This document shows positions 1-8,373 of a DNA stretch of 64,000 nt, piece by piece. This stretch comes from an uncultured Adlercreutzia sp. Lineage in GTDB: Bacteria > Actinomycetota > Coriobacteriia > Coriobacteriales > Eggerthellaceae. The first letter of the stretch is position 1, and the number at the start of each line of letters is the position of its first letter. Position numbers and translations under genes: made by a program. The stretch covers positions 1 through 64,000 of the forward strand of contig NZ_CAUASN010000015.1 of the NCBI RefSeq assembly GCF_958431955.1, in the 5' to 3' direction. A model generated the notes under the pieces. It was not told where the DNA came from, made no database searches, and was given only the letters and a program-made list of their open reading frames with translations.

Positions 1-55
1 CCCCCATCATGTCCGTCTCGCCGTACCGCACGGTAATGGGGGTGTGCACATGCAT
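1..55 (-). CDS. Acyl-CoA thioesterase, hotdog fold (5' end only)
   Basis: Only the first 18 codons are present; the gene runs off the left edge. The reading begins ATG CAT GTG CAC and gives a peptide containing VRYGETDMMG. That is the signature start of YbgC/4-hydroxybenzoyl-CoA-type thioesterases, where the Asp of the ETD motif is catalytic. Such enzymes hydrolyse short acyl-CoA or aromatic-CoA thioesters in the cytoplasm. A second ATG in another frame at 51 gives no family match. The upstream purine-rich GAGCGAGA is a weak ribosome site. The family call is from the motif alone; the substrate cannot be judged. Confidence 0.6.
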   Translation of the reverse strand, partial: MHVHTPITVRYGETDMMG

Positions 56-393
56 AATCTCGCTCGCTTTCGCTGCCTCGTTTTGTTCCGTGGGCCATTA
101 TCCCGCTCTCCGTTTGAGCGAACAGGAAGAAATTGTCCGGAATCTGGGAAATACCGCACCCTTTCGCTCGAAAGTGGCCAGAAAGCTGGCCTATGCTCGC
201 GCGAAAGACGGTTGTTTGGCCGGGAAAGCGTCGACTGGTGCACCGGGCGCCCCGGAGGAGAAAGGGCGTCGACTGGTGCACCGGGCGCCCCGGGGGATGG
301 GCGCCGGCCGGTGCGGCGGGCGACGACGGGGGAAATGAGCCCCGGCCGCTGCGGTGCGTCGGTAGGGGGTGAGCGGTGTGCGACGCGGCGCCC
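56..393. other. Intergenic region with 28-bp direct repeats
   Basis: No convincing gene is seen here. Two identical 28-bp copies beginning GCGTCGACTGGTGCACC lie at 228-255 and 266-293, a 38-bp period. Each contains the small palindromes GTCGAC and GTGCAC and ends in a CCGGGCGCCCCGG palindrome, so either copy could fold into a hairpin downstream of rhaM. Open frames across this stretch look like GC-bias products. Confidence 0.5.
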
Positions 394-705
394 TTAATCC
401 AGGTGGAACAGCACGGGAAGGTCCACGGAGACGGGGGAGTTGTCCTCGTTGGTCTCCATGATGTCGGCCATGAAGTCCCACCATTTGCGGTTGATGGCGG
501 TGTCGGCGCCGGCGGCCCACCGCTCGGGGTCTTCGATCTCGATGTAGCCGAACAGCGTGAGCGTGTCCGGGTCGAGCGCGATGGTGTAGTTGCGGCCGCC
601 GTGTTCGTGGATCATGTCGACCATCTCGGGCCACAGCTCGTTGTGCCGCCGCTCGTACTCGGCCTCCATGCCGGGGTAGAGTTTCATCTTGAACGTCTTG
701 ACCAT
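394..705 (-). CDS. rhaM: L-rhamnose mutarotase
   Basis: This 103-residue protein matches the usual length of RhaM, which interconverts alpha and beta anomers of L-rhamnose in the cytoplasm. Family features visible are the N-terminal FKMKLYPG strand, the YERRHNELWPEM helix with the conserved His, the NYTIALD and LFGYIE strands, and the C-terminal WWDFMADIM segment followed by the PVLFHLD end. AAAGGAG precedes the ATG at 705. A TATACT -10 box lies at 748-753. No rhamnose isomerase, kinase or aldolase gene is nearby, so it is an orphan here and could serve another sugar. Confidence 0.85.
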   Translation of the reverse strand: MVKTFKMKLYPGMEAEYERRHNELWPEMVDMIHEHGGRNYTIALDPDTLTLFGYIEIEDPERWAAGADTAINRKWWDFMADIMETNEDNSPVSVDLPVLFHLD

Positions 706-747
706 GGCGCGCTCCTTTCGCGATCTGCTGCGATGCCGGATGCCGCC

Positions 748-753
748 AGTATA
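748..753 (-). promoter_or_regulatory. Likely -10 box of rhaM
   Basis: TATACT on the minus strand, 42 bp upstream of the rhaM ATG. The region where a -35 would lie overlaps the terminator hairpin of the preceding gene, and no clear -35 is seen. Confidence 0.35.
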
Positions 754-756
754 GGA

Positions 757-792
757 AACGGCCCGCCTCTCCGAGGGGAGGGGCGGGCCGTT
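757..792 (-). terminator. Terminator of the DUF711 gene
   Basis: The 11-bp arms AACGGCCCGCC and GGCGGGCCGTT flank a 14-nt loop. On the minus strand the stem ends in GTTTCC, a short T run. It lies 113 bp past the stop of the DUF711 gene and just upstream of the rhaM promoter. Confidence 0.7.
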
Positions 793-904
793 GATGCGAC
801 GCTGTAGGATTTCGTGGGCTCGCGGACTCGCGGACTCTCGGGCCTCCGAGCACCGCGGGCGGCATGCTGAGAAACCGGGGAGCTGAAAGAGGGTGACGCG
901 CCCG

Positions 905-2269
905 CTAGTTCTTCAGCGAGTTCAAGGGCGCGGGCATGCGGCCGCCGCGGTGGGCGAACACGGTGCCGGCGTAGGGGTTCACGGGCATGACCGGGGCGTA
1001 GCCCAAAAGACCGCCGAAGTCCAGCTGGTCGCCCACCTGGCACCCGATGGCCGGGATGAGGCGCACGGCGGTGGTCTTGTTGTTGATCATGCCGATGGCG
1101 CACTCGTCGGCAATGATGCCGAAGATGGCCTCCTGGGTGGTGTCGCCCGGCACGGCGATCATGTCCAGGCCCACCGAGCACACGCAGGTCATGGCCTCGA
1201 GCTTCTCGATGGAAAGGGCGCCGTCCTCGGCCGCGCGGATCATGCCGGCGTCCTCGGACACGGGGATGAAGGCGCCGGACAGGCCGCCGACGCTGCTGGA
1301 GGCCATAACGCCGCCTTTCTTCACGGCGTCGTTCAGCATGGCGAGCGCTGCGGTGGTGCCGGGGCCTCCGCACTGGCCCACGCCGATGGCCTCCAGGATC
1401 TCGGCCACGGAATCGCCCTCGGCCGGCGTGGGCGCGAGCGACAGGTCCAAAATGCCCTTCTGCACGCCGAGGCGGCGGCTGGCCTCGCGGGCCATGAGCT
1501 CGCCAGCACGGGTGATCTTGAAGGCCGTGGCCTTGATGGCTTCGGCCACGGTAGTGAGATCGGCTTCCTTCGGCAGGTCGGCGAGCACCGCGCGCACCAC
1601 GCCGGGGCCCGACACGCCCACGTTCACCACCTCGTCGGCCTCGCCGGAGCCGTGGAAGGCGCCGGCCATGAAGGGGTTGTCCTCCACGGCGTTGCAGAAC
1701 ACCACGAGTTTGCCGGCGCCGATGCACTGGCGGTCGGCCGTGAGCTCGGCGGCGCGCTTCACGATGCCGGCCATCTTGAAGGCGGCGTCCATGTTGATGC
1801 CGGCGCGTGTGCTGCCCACGTTCACGCTGGCGCACACGCGGTCGGTGGTGGCCAGCGCCTCGGGGATGGAATCCATGAGCTTGTGGTCGGCGCGGGTGGC
1901 GCCCTTGTGCACGAGCGCCGAGAAGCCGCCGACGAAATCGACACCCACCTCGGCCCCGGCACGATCCATGGCCCGCGCGATGGGGGAGAGGTCGTCGGTG
2001 GTCACGGCGGCGCAGATCTCCGCGATGGGGGTGACCGAGATGCGCTTGTTCACGATGGGGATGCCGAACTCGCGCTCGAGCTGCTCGGCGGTGGGCACCA
2101 GGTGCTCGGCGGCCGTGGTCATGCGGTCGTACACCTTGCGCGCCAGCGCGTCCACGTCGGCGTCCACGCAGCCGCGCAGGTTGATGCCCAGCGTGATGGT
2201 GCGGATGTCCAGGTTCTGCTTCGAGACCATAGCCAGGGTCTCGGCAACCTCTGCGGGGGTAATCTGCAT
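905..2269 (-). CDS. PFL family protein, DUF711/UPF0210
   Basis: A 454-residue protein that matches the DUF711 (UPF0210) family closely in length and sequence. The family resembles glycyl-radical enzymes in fold (hence the name PFL family) but has no established activity. Recognisable stretches are [14 protein letters not shown] near the start, the [11 protein letters not shown] segment, [13 protein letters not shown], and the [13 protein letters not shown] region. The ATG at 2269 is chosen over upstream starts because GAGGAG lies 6-7 bases before it and homology begins there. In many genomes an ACT-domain gene precedes this one, but none is seen here. Cytosolic, probably a single-gene transcript. 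Confidence 0.85.
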   Translation of the reverse strand: MQITPAEVAETLAMVSKQNLDIRTITLGINLRGCVDADVDALARKVYDRMTTAAEHLVPTAEQLEREFGIPIVNKRISVTPIAEICAAVTTDDLSPIARAMDRAGAEVGVDFVGGFSALVHKGATRADHKLMDSIPEALATTDRVCASVNVGSTRAGINMDAAFKMAGIVKRAAELTADRQCIGAGKLVVFCNAVEDNPFMAGAFHGSGEADEVVNVGVSGPGVVRAVLADLPKEADLTTVAEAIKATAFKITRAGELMAREASRRLGVQKGILDLSLAPTPAEGDSVAEILEAIGVGQCGGPGTTAALAMLNDAVKKGGVMASSSVGGLSGAFIPVSEDAGMIRAAEDGALSIEKLEAMTCVCSVGLDMIAVPGDTTQEAIFGIIADECAIGMINNKTTAVRLIPAIGCQVGDQLDFGGLLGYAPVMPVNPYAGTVFAHRGGRMPAPLNSLKN

Positions 2270-2515
2270 AATGGCTCCTCGTGTTCTTCGCTCGCGACCA
2301 ACTCCGCGGCTTTTCCATATTCGCACAGTGTAGCAAACGGGAAAGCGCCTCGGGCGCCCGAGCACGCAGACGGTGCCCGCCGACTGATGGGAAGAGCGGC
2401 CTTTCGCCCGTGGGATGCGTATCAACCTAAAGTTGCGCCATAGTTGCTGGTGCTTTGCGGGGACGATGCTAGGATGGCTTGTGTGTCGAAGTTGGCAACG
2501 CGAGAAGGATGACGT

Positions 2516-2641
2516 ATGAAAATTATAGGGATTTCCAAATGGGAGAAGGGCGCGAGCAACCCCTCTACCCACAATCTGCTCGCTCTAGCAAAGCTATACG
2601 GCGTGGACGCCGCCGACTTGTTGCACTCGGTAGCAGCGTAG
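2516..2641 (+). pseudogene. Truncated XRE/HTH DNA-binding protein (41 codons)
   Basis: A small frame with an AGAAGG ribosome site and ATG at 2516. Its product resembles the second half of a Cro/CI helix-turn-helix domain: [12 protein letters not shown] is the typical end of the recognition helix and turn, then [17 protein letters not shown]. The first two helices are absent, and an in-frame TGA sits at 2510-2512 just before the ATG. This looks like the remnant of an XRE regulator beside hipBA. Because it keeps a ribosome site it might still be translated. Confidence 0.5.
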
Positions 2642-2649
2642 CCCCCGCT

Positions 2650-2667
2650 TTTCAACGTGCGTTGAAA
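2650..2667. promoter_or_regulatory. Perfect 8-bp inverted repeat TTTCAACG/CGTTGAAA
   Basis: Perfect arms with a 2-bp spacer, followed at 2683-2697 by a related TGAAATTTCA palindrome. The loop is too short for a good terminator. It could be an operator of the broken HTH gene. No matching site is seen elsewhere nearby. Confidence 0.35.
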
Positions 2668-2712
2668 TCCTAGGATCTTGCCATGAAATTTCAACATACG
2701 TTTATACTGAGC

Positions 2713-2811
2713 AATTATCACGATCGCAATAATTCATGTACATCGTGGTCAAATTATTCCGTTCGCGATAATTTCAAGAGGAAATTCTGGTATTATCCCG
2801 TTCGCAATAAT
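2713..2811. promoter_or_regulatory. Three HipB-type operators, 39-bp spacing
   Basis: Three imperfect palindromes of the form ATTAT-(C/T)-N-CG-(A/T)-TCGC-(A/G)-ATAAT lie at 2714-2733, 2753-2772 and 2792-2811. Their starts are exactly 39 bp apart. The last ends 20 bp before the hipB ATG. HipB-family antitoxins bind dyad operators upstream of their own operon, so autoregulation by cooperative binding is the natural reading. The AT-rich operators contrast with the GC-rich surroundings. Confidence 0.7.
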
Positions 2812-2831
2812 TTCTGACGATGGGATGCGCT

Positions 2832-3044
2832 ATGGCTATCCGCAATGCAAAAGAGTTCGGGCAAGCGATACGGGATCGCAGGAAGAAACTCGGGTACACC
2901 CAAACTGAGTTGGCGGAGGTCTGCGATGTAGGCGTCATGTTCGTCTCACAGCTTGAGGGCGGTAAGCCGACGGCTCAGCTGGAAAAGGCGATTCGCGTTG
3001 CCAACCGAGTGGGTCTCGATCTCAATTTTCGGGAACGGGGGTAG
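2832..3044 (+). CDS. hipB: HipB-like XRE antitoxin
   Basis: A 70-residue Cro/CI helix-turn-helix protein. FGQAIRDRRKKLGYTQTELAE gives helices 1-2, and VGVMFVSQLEGGKP gives the recognition helix and turn. It ends in LDLNFRERG, as HipB-type antitoxins often do. It would bind the three operators just upstream and neutralise HipA. An in-frame ATG at 2820 is possible, but 2832 has GGGA a few bases upstream and fits family starts better. The stop is 3 bp from the hipA start, so the pair is translationally coupled. Confidence 0.8.
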   Translation: MAIRNAKEFGQAIRDRRKKLGYTQTELAEVCDVGVMFVSQLEGGKPTAQLEKAIRVANRVGLDLNFRERG

Positions 3045-3047
3045 CTC

Positions 3048-4340
3048 ATGCGCATGGCGGTATTCGGGGAAATCGAGGGGAAGCGCCACCGCGTTGGCAC
3101 ACTCGAAACGATTCCCGGACGCGAAGAACAGTTCTCCTATGATCCTGCGTTTTCCGGACGGTATCCTGCAGCGCCTCTGTCAGTATCGCTTCCGTTCCAA
3201 GAGGAGCCTTATCCCGCACGGAAGGCGCGCCCCTTTTTCAAGAACCTTTTGCCCGAAGGCGCCGCTTTGGCGGCGGTGGCGAAGAAGCTGGAAGTGAAAA
3301 GCTCGTCGTATCTCAAGGTGCTCGACGCGCTGGGTAGCGAATGCATCGGTGCCGTGTTGTTGGAGCGGGAGGAGGGCAAAGAATCCGAAGTGGCTTACGG
3401 CTACGAGCCGCTCTCGCGCGAAACCATAGGGAGCGCCTTTCGCGAGGGGGCCGAGGGGGTAGCTCAGCTGCAGGAGGAAGCGAAACTATCTCTTGCGGGC
3501 GCCCAGTCCAAGATGGGCCTGTATCTTGAGGTGCATGAAGGGACGGTTCGCTATGCGCTTCCCCGCGGGAGCGCTCCTTCGACGCATATCGTAAAGGCGT
3601 CGAGTCGGCGTTTCGAGCAGTTGAGCGAGAACGAGAATTTCTGTCTGCGCGTGGCTGAATCGGTCGGGCTCGGCGTCCCCGATTCGTTCATTGACGTTAT
3701 CGAGGGGCAGCCGCTTTTCGTTATCGAGCGATTCGACCGGAAGGTGTTGCCCGAGGTCGATAAACGTGCCGGGGCCGATTTTCATCGCGTAGCGCGGATG
3801 CATCAGGAGGATTTCTGCCAGATACTGGGGCTCTTGCCTGAGCGCAAATACGAAACGGGGGGCGTTTGCTACGCCAAGCGCGTGGGCGACGAGATAGCCG
3901 TGCGCTCGACTGATCCCGTGAAGGATTTGCGAGCGTTTGCAAAACTGCTCGTGTTCAACGCCGTCGTAGGCAACTGCGATGGGCATCTCAAAAACATTAC
4001 TGCTGTGAGGGGCGCCGACTGGCGGGCTTTCGAGCTTGCTCCTGTTTACGACGTGGCCTCCACGGTAGTGTATCAGGGACTTGATCGCCATATGGCCATG
4101 CGCATTGGGCGCACGAACAAGATCGACGAAGTGGAGCGCGATGATTTTCTCATGCTCGCCGCGGAGCTGGCGCTTTCCGAGAAGGTTATGATGCGCCTGA
4201 TCGACGAGGTGTGCGAGGGTGCGTTGCGGTCTATGTCCGGCATCGCCGCCGATATGGAAAACAGCCTGAATCGCCCGCTTTCCAAATTGGCGGACATAGA
4301 GCGCTTCGCTCGCGGCCAGATCGACCGCCTGGGTGCGTAA
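3048..4340 (+). CDS. hipA: HipA-like serine/threonine kinase toxin
   Basis: A 430-residue full-length HipA-family protein. HipA kinases phosphorylate glutamyl-tRNA synthetase or other targets and arrest growth. An N-terminal HipA_N subdomain (about 1-110) is followed by the kinase core. The SLAGAQSK loop at about 148-155 corresponds to the ATP-binding/ejectable loop. NCDGHLKN at 309-316 holds the catalytic Asp311 and metal-binding Asn316, and YDVAST at 334-339 holds the second metal Asp. All key residues are present, so the toxin appears active. It is co-transcribed with hipB. The base composition is lower in GC than the neighbours, consistent with lateral transfer. Confidence 0.88.
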   Translation: MRMAVFGEIEGKRHRVGTLETIPGREEQFSYDPAFSGRYPAAPLSVSLPFQEEPYPARKARPFFKNLLPEGAALAAVAKKLEVKSSSYLKVLDALGSECIGAVLLEREEGKESEVAYGYEPLSRETIGSAFREGAEGVAQLQEEAKLSLAGAQSKMGLYLEVHEGTVRYALPRGSAPSTHIVKASSRRFEQLSENENFCLRVAESVGLGVPDSFIDVIEGQPLFVIERFDRKVLPEVDKRAGADFHRVARMHQEDFCQILGLLPERKYETGGVCYAKRVGDEIAVRSTDPVKDLRAFAKLLVFNAVVGNCDGHLKNITAVRGADWRAFELAPVYDVASTVVYQGLDRHMAMRIGRTNKIDEVERDDFLMLAAELALSEKVMMRLIDEVCEGALRSMSGIAADMENSLNRPLSKLADIERFARGQIDRLGA

Positions 4341-4543
4341 CATGGCGCGGTTCCAAAAGGCGGTCGGGCGAAAGACGGGCCGGGAGATGGAGCTGGGCAT
4401 CGCCGATGAGATAAGCGGTGCCAATCCCGCCGCCGCCATTGAGCGAGAGGGGATTGTGGCCTATTGCGCCGATCGGGATATTCGCCTGGTGGCCACACGG
4501 CAAAGCGCGACAGCCGAAGCGAGAGAGTGCTTCCCCGAAAGCA

Positions 4544-4569
4544 ATCGGGGCCCCGCGCGGGGCCCCGAT
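4544..4569. terminator. Palindromic bidirectional terminator
   Basis: A perfect 26-bp palindrome (ATCGGGGCCCCGC and its complement) lies between the convergent ends of hipA and the flavoprotein gene. T runs on either side are short (TTTC on the minus strand), so termination on both strands is plausible but not strong. Confidence 0.5.
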
Positions 4570-4601
4570 GAGGAGGACGGCAAGTGGGCTTCCCCGGGCT
4601 T

Positions 4602-6209
4602 TTACGACAGCGCGGCCGCCTCGCCGGCCAGGTAGCCGTGGGTGGCGGCCAGGCCGTTGGAGCCGCCGTGGAGCAGCGATTCGTAGCTGGCGCCGAAGCG
4701 GTAGCCCACGGTGTTGCCGCCAGCGTACAGGCCGGGGATGGGGTCGTGGTTGGCATCAAGCACCTGCAGCTTGTCGTTGCAGCGTACGCCGGAGAGGGTG
4801 CAATAGAACAGGTACTGCATCTTCCACGCCTGGAAGGGGCCGTCGTCGATGGGGTCCAGATAGCGGGCCGCCTTCATATAGTCGGTATCGGCGCCCGCGC
4901 TGCACAGCTCGTTGTAGCGCTCGACGGTGGCGGTGAGCGTGTCGGGGTCGAGCCCGATCATCTCGGCCAGCTCGGCGATGGAATCTGCCTCGTAGTGCTC
5001 ATTCTCCTCGATCTTGAACATCTCGGCGGCCATCGCGCGGTCGTAGCCGAAAGACGAGGGCATCTCGAAGTCGTTGGTGGGGATGATCTGCCATATGACG
5101 CCGTCATGGCCCGGCTGGTCGGCGACGATGTGGGCTGAAGTGAGGAGCGAGGTGCACTCGTTCATGAAGCGCTCGCCTTTGGAGTTTACCAACAGGTAGG
5201 GGAACGAGCGCCAGCCGGTGGTCTGCCAGGAGGCCCAGGAGCAGATCTCTTCCATCTCGGCGCCGGCCCAGCACAGCATGCGATGGCCCAGTCCGTCATC
5301 CATCTCGGTATCGGTCACTGGATCCTCTCCCATGTAGGCCTCATAGGCGTTGTTGGCCAGCGCCCACTCGGCGAAGTGCTCGGGATAGAAACGGCGCATC
5401 ATGGCCTCGTTGCCGCCGAAGGAGCCAGTGCACATGATGACACCCTTGGCGGCCTTGAAATAGACGGGCTCGCTGTTCTCGTTAGTGGCTACAACGCCGG
5501 TGACGCGACCGGACTCATCCTGCACGAGCACTTCGGCTTTGGTGCGGTAGTAGGTTTCCACGCCTTTGTCTTCCAGGAACTGATGGATGTTGTGGGTGAA
5601 ATCGGTGAGGATATCCGTTTCCGAGAAGGCTACGCCGGTGCTGATATAGGACGTAATCTCCTGACTGGGATCGGGAAAGATGCCCTCGAGGCTGATGGGC
5701 GCGTAGTACTGCTGATAGGGCTCTAGGAAGTCGGTCCGCAGATTGTCCAACACCTCGCCGGAGCGCTCGCACCACAAGGCATTCAGGCGCATGTCGGAAC
5801 GGTACTGAGTGAGGTTGAACATGGCGTTTGCCGTCTCCACGGGATCGTACTTCGGCAGGCCCGCCTCCAGCTGGGTTTGCGCATTGAGGAAGGAAATGGT
5901 CATGCCGCCGATGTGGGGCGATGCGTTGCGCTCGATGACCGTGACGGCAGCTCCGTTGCGCATTGCTCCATAGGCAGCCATGGAGCCGGCCAGCGCCGAC
6001 CCCACAACGAGCACCTCGCACTCGATGGTTTGGGTGCAATCGTCGGGCGAGAGGGCCGGAGCGGTTCCGAGCCAGTCGTCGGTGCCGGTGGCCGACAATT
6101 CGCTGGAAGGCGCGGGGGCGATCGGGGCGCAGCCGGCTAGCCCGGCCAGGCCGGCCGCGGCGGTTCCGGCGGCACCGAACTTCAAGAAGTTTCGACGAGA
6201 GATACTCAT
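4602..6209 (-). CDS. Tat-exported FAD-dependent reductase (fumarate reductase/flavocytochrome c family)
   Basis: 535 residues. The N-terminus carries a Tat signal (SRRNFLKFGAAG) ending near LAGLAGCAP, which also resembles a lipobox. After this comes the FAD-binding motif of the FAD_binding_2 family: VLVVGSALAGSMAAYGA, then VIERNA. MCTGSFGGNEAMM and the C-terminal GLYAGGNTVGYRFG complete the flavin site. No heme-c motif is present, so electrons must come from a partner such as a separate cytochrome. Members reduce fumarate, urocanate or other unsaturated acids outside the membrane. GGAGGAGG precedes the ATG at 6209. A LysR gene is divergently transcribed and likely regulates it. The substrate is unknown. 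Confidence 0.85.
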   Translation of the reverse strand: MSISRRNFLKFGAAGTAAAGLAGLAGCAPIAPAPSSELSATGTDDWLGTAPALSPDDCTQTIECEVLVVGSALAGSMAAYGAMRNGAAVTVIERNASPHIGGMTISFLNAQTQLEAGLPKYDPVETANAMFNLTQYRSDMRLNALWCERSGEVLDNLRTDFLEPYQQYYAPISLEGIFPDPSQEITSYISTGVAFSETDILTDFTHNIHQFLEDKGVETYYRTKAEVLVQDESGRVTGVVATNENSEPVYFKAAKGVIMCTGSFGGNEAMMRRFYPEHFAEWALANNAYEAYMGEDPVTDTEMDDGLGHRMLCWAGAEMEEICSWASWQTTGWRSFPYLLVNSKGERFMNECTSLLTSAHIVADQPGHDGVIWQIIPTNDFEMPSSFGYDRAMAAEMFKIEENEHYEADSIAELAEMIGLDPDTLTATVERYNELCSAGADTDYMKAARYLDPIDDGPFQAWKMQYLFYCTLSGVRCNDKLQVLDANHDPIPGLYAGGNTVGYRFGASYESLLHGGSNGLAATHGYLAGEAAALS

Positions 6210-6410
6210 GGTCCTCCTCCGTAGGCTATGAGGCGCTCGGTGCGTGGGGCTCCGAGTCGTCTGCGGTTTACTGGTGGCGCTATTGTGGCGTGGAAACACG
6301 GGATTTGGGAATCAGCGAATTGTTGCCCTCTTTCAACAAGGTGCGTACTTGCGTGGCTGCGGTTCGAGGGACTATGCTTGAATGGTCTGCAATGAAGGGG
6401 CGGGGGCTGT

Positions 6411-7298
6411 ATGGATACGAGGGTGTTCGCCTATGTGGCGAAACTTGCCGATACGGGTAGTTATGCGCGTGCGGCTCGAGAGCTATTCATCACCAAGCAG
6501 GGGCTCGCAAGCGCTATCGAACGCTTGGAGCGCTCGCTTAGCGTGCCCCTGTTCGAGGCGGATCACAAGGGGGTGCGGCTAACAGAGTACGGGGAGGTCT
6601 TCTGCGCCTTCAGCCGTGCGTTTCTCGATCGTCAGAAAGTCATGAGCGAGGAGATCGAGTTGTTGCGCCGCCGCGAGGAGCGTTCGGTGACGCTCGCTGC
6701 TTCGACGGGACTGTTCAACGTGATCACGCGGGAGGATATCTGCGCCTTCGATGAGGAGAACGTCTTCGGGGCCTCGGTGGAGATATTGCGGGCGGTGCTC
6801 GATGGCGATTGCGAGGCTATGCTTTTAGAGAAGGCGTGTGACTTTGCGCTGTTGAATGACCCTATCCAAAATGAGCGCATTGCCAGTGTTCCTCTGCATC
6901 GAGACTCGATGTTCTTCTGGGTTGACGCCGCGCACGCCTTGGCTCAGCGAAAGACGGCGCGCCTGGCCGATGCGGCAGGGTGCGAGGTGGCCTGCCTCTC
7001 TCCCGATGAGTATGTATCGCTTGCGCCCGTTGTGGAGCGTCTCCGCGCCGAGGCGCCGGATTGCCGCATCTTTTATGCCGATCAGATGATCGAGGTCCTT
7101 GAGCGAGCTCTTGAGCGCAGGGCGCTCGCTATAACCGTGCGCTCCCATGTGGGCTCCTTTCCTCACGAGGGTTTTGTGGGCGTGCCCATTGAAGACGCTT
7201 CCTGGGGATTTTCCGTTGCCTACCGGTGCGATCGCTCGTTGAGCCTGTGGGACGAGGCGTTTCTGGCGCATCTGTCCAGCCTGGCCGTCTTCTGCTGA
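6411..7298 (+). CDS. LysR-family transcriptional regulator
   Basis: 295 residues. The N-terminal winged helix (FAYVAKLADTGSYARAARELFITKQGLASAIERLE, shown as the continuous first 45 residues) is typical of LysR in layout though divergent. The effector domain follows and is less conserved. The gene is divergent from the Tat flavoprotein with a 201-bp shared upstream region, the usual arrangement for a LysR regulator that responds to the substrate of its neighbour. The product is cytosolic. The effector is unknown. Confidence 0.82.
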   Translation: MDTRVFAYVAKLADTGSYARAARELFITKQGLASAIERLERSLSVPLFEADHKGVRLTEYGEVFCAFSRAFLDRQKVMSEEIELLRRREERSVTLAASTGLFNVITREDICAFDEENVFGASVEILRAVLDGDCEAMLLEKACDFALLNDPIQNERIASVPLHRDSMFFWVDAAHALAQRKTARLADAAGCEVACLSPDEYVSLAPVVERLRAEAPDCRIFYADQMIEVLERALERRALAITVRSHVGSFPHEGFVGVPIEDASWGFSVAYRCDRSLSLWDEAFLAHLSSLAVFC

Positions 7299-7472
7299 CG
7301 AGCCGCCTTATCGCGTCGAAGCTTCGGATTTTGGAAGCGCGCGAGGGGCGCGTCGGCGGCAAGCGAGTCGGCTGTCTTCTCGGCCCGCTGGTAGATGCGT
7401 TCTTTTCTGCAGCGCCCTTTCGGGCCATGATGGAATGCGACAAGAAGACCCAGCAGCAAAAAGGGAACGGCA

Positions 7473-8132
7473 ATGAATGAGAACGAGGAAGCAATGACAG
7501 CGGACGAACGTGCGGCGACGATGGCCATGGCCTACACGGCCGACGACTACGACGTTGACGCCCATGTGGGGGCGCACGAGGCGCTGCGGCGGCTGCGGGA
7601 CGGCAACCGCATCTACGTGGCGGCCCTCGACCACGAGCGCGACCTGTCGCCCGAGCGCATCCAGGACCTGTTCGAGAACGGCCAGCGTCCCTTTGCCTGC
7701 GTCATCACCTGCGCCGACTCCCGCGTGGTGCCCGAGCACATCTTCATGACGGGCTTGGGCGAGCTGTTCGTCATCCGCGTGGTCGGCAACGTGGTGGGGC
7801 CGGTGGAACTGGCCAGCGCCGTGTACGCTTGCGAGCACTTGCACACGCGCCTGCTGCTGGTGCTGGGGCACACCCACTGCGGCGCCATCAAGGCGGCCCT
7901 CGACGGCGAGCGCGGCTCCGTGTCGGCCATCACCGAGCGCATCTCCGAGGCCTTGGGCGACGTGCGCGACCCTTACGCGGCTAGCGTGGTGAACGCCCGG
8001 GCGGCCGTGGCCGAACTGGAGGCGAGCCCCGAGCTTGCCCGCCTGGCCGCCGAGGACGGCCTGGAGATCCGCGCGGCGGTGTACCACACCCACTGCGGCG
8101 TGGTGGACTTCCTGGAAGGAGCGGCCGGCTAG
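7473..8132 (+). CDS. Beta-carbonic anhydrase
   Basis: 219 residues. It catalyses reversible hydration of CO2 to bicarbonate in the cytoplasm. The zinc ligands are visible as Cys80 in TCADSRVVP (with the Asp82-Arg84 dyad) and His133/Cys136 in GHTHCGAIK. The VGNVV segment between them is also typical. The N-terminal 20 residues are not part of the fold; an in-frame internal ATG could be the true start, but the first ATG at 7473 has GGGAACGG upstream. It stands alone between LysR and the orphan NrfD gene. Confidence 0.9.
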   Translation: MNENEEAMTADERAATMAMAYTADDYDVDAHVGAHEALRRLRDGNRIYVAALDHERDLSPERIQDLFENGQRPFACVITCADSRVVPEHIFMTGLGELFVIRVVGNVVGPVELASAVYACEHLHTRLLLVLGHTHCGAIKAALDGERGSVSAITERISEALGDVRDPYAASVVNARAAVAELEASPELARLAAEDGLEIRAAVYHTHCGVVDFLEGAAG

Positions 8133-8277
8133 GGGCCCATCTGGCCTCGACGTTCGCCGCGGCTTCAAAGGCGATTGCGGTGCACCTGATGCGCAAATGG
8201 GGGAAGGTGGCGGGTCATCGCGATGGGCGCCCGTCGGCTCCGCCCGCTGGTCGTGGAGCCTCCCGCTGAGAAAGGTC

Positions 8278-8319
8278 TTATCGTAATGGCTTGCGATAAA
8301 GTGATAGAGGGGCTACACT
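8278..8319 (+). promoter_or_regulatory. Promoter and 22-bp operator (site 1) of the orphan NrfD gene
   Basis: The dyad TTATCGTAA-N4-TTGCGATAA occupies 8278-8299. Its right half contains a -35 (TTGCGA, 8291-8296), followed 17 bp later by TACACT (8314-8319). The same operator occurs at 10908 and, with the same promoter geometry, at 12411. Read in the reverse direction it differs from the 10908 site at 5 of 22 positions. A regulator bound here would cover the -35, suggesting repression or contact activation. Confidence 0.7.
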
Positions 8320-8373
8320 GGCGGCGATGACATTCGCGTCCAGGCGCAGAGCGCGGGAAGGCGGGGGAGAGGG

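Noticed and set aside
905..2443. 516-codon plus-strand frame opposite the DUF711 gene
   Set aside because: Shadow of a well-supported gene, without a ribosome site or homology.
2714..2811. CRISPR-like regular repeats before hipB
   Set aside because: Only three palindromic copies with short AT-rich spacers directly in front of hipB; operators explain them better.
4333..4635. 100-codon frame after hipA
   Set aside because: It starts in the hipA end, crosses a palindromic terminator and has no recognisable family.
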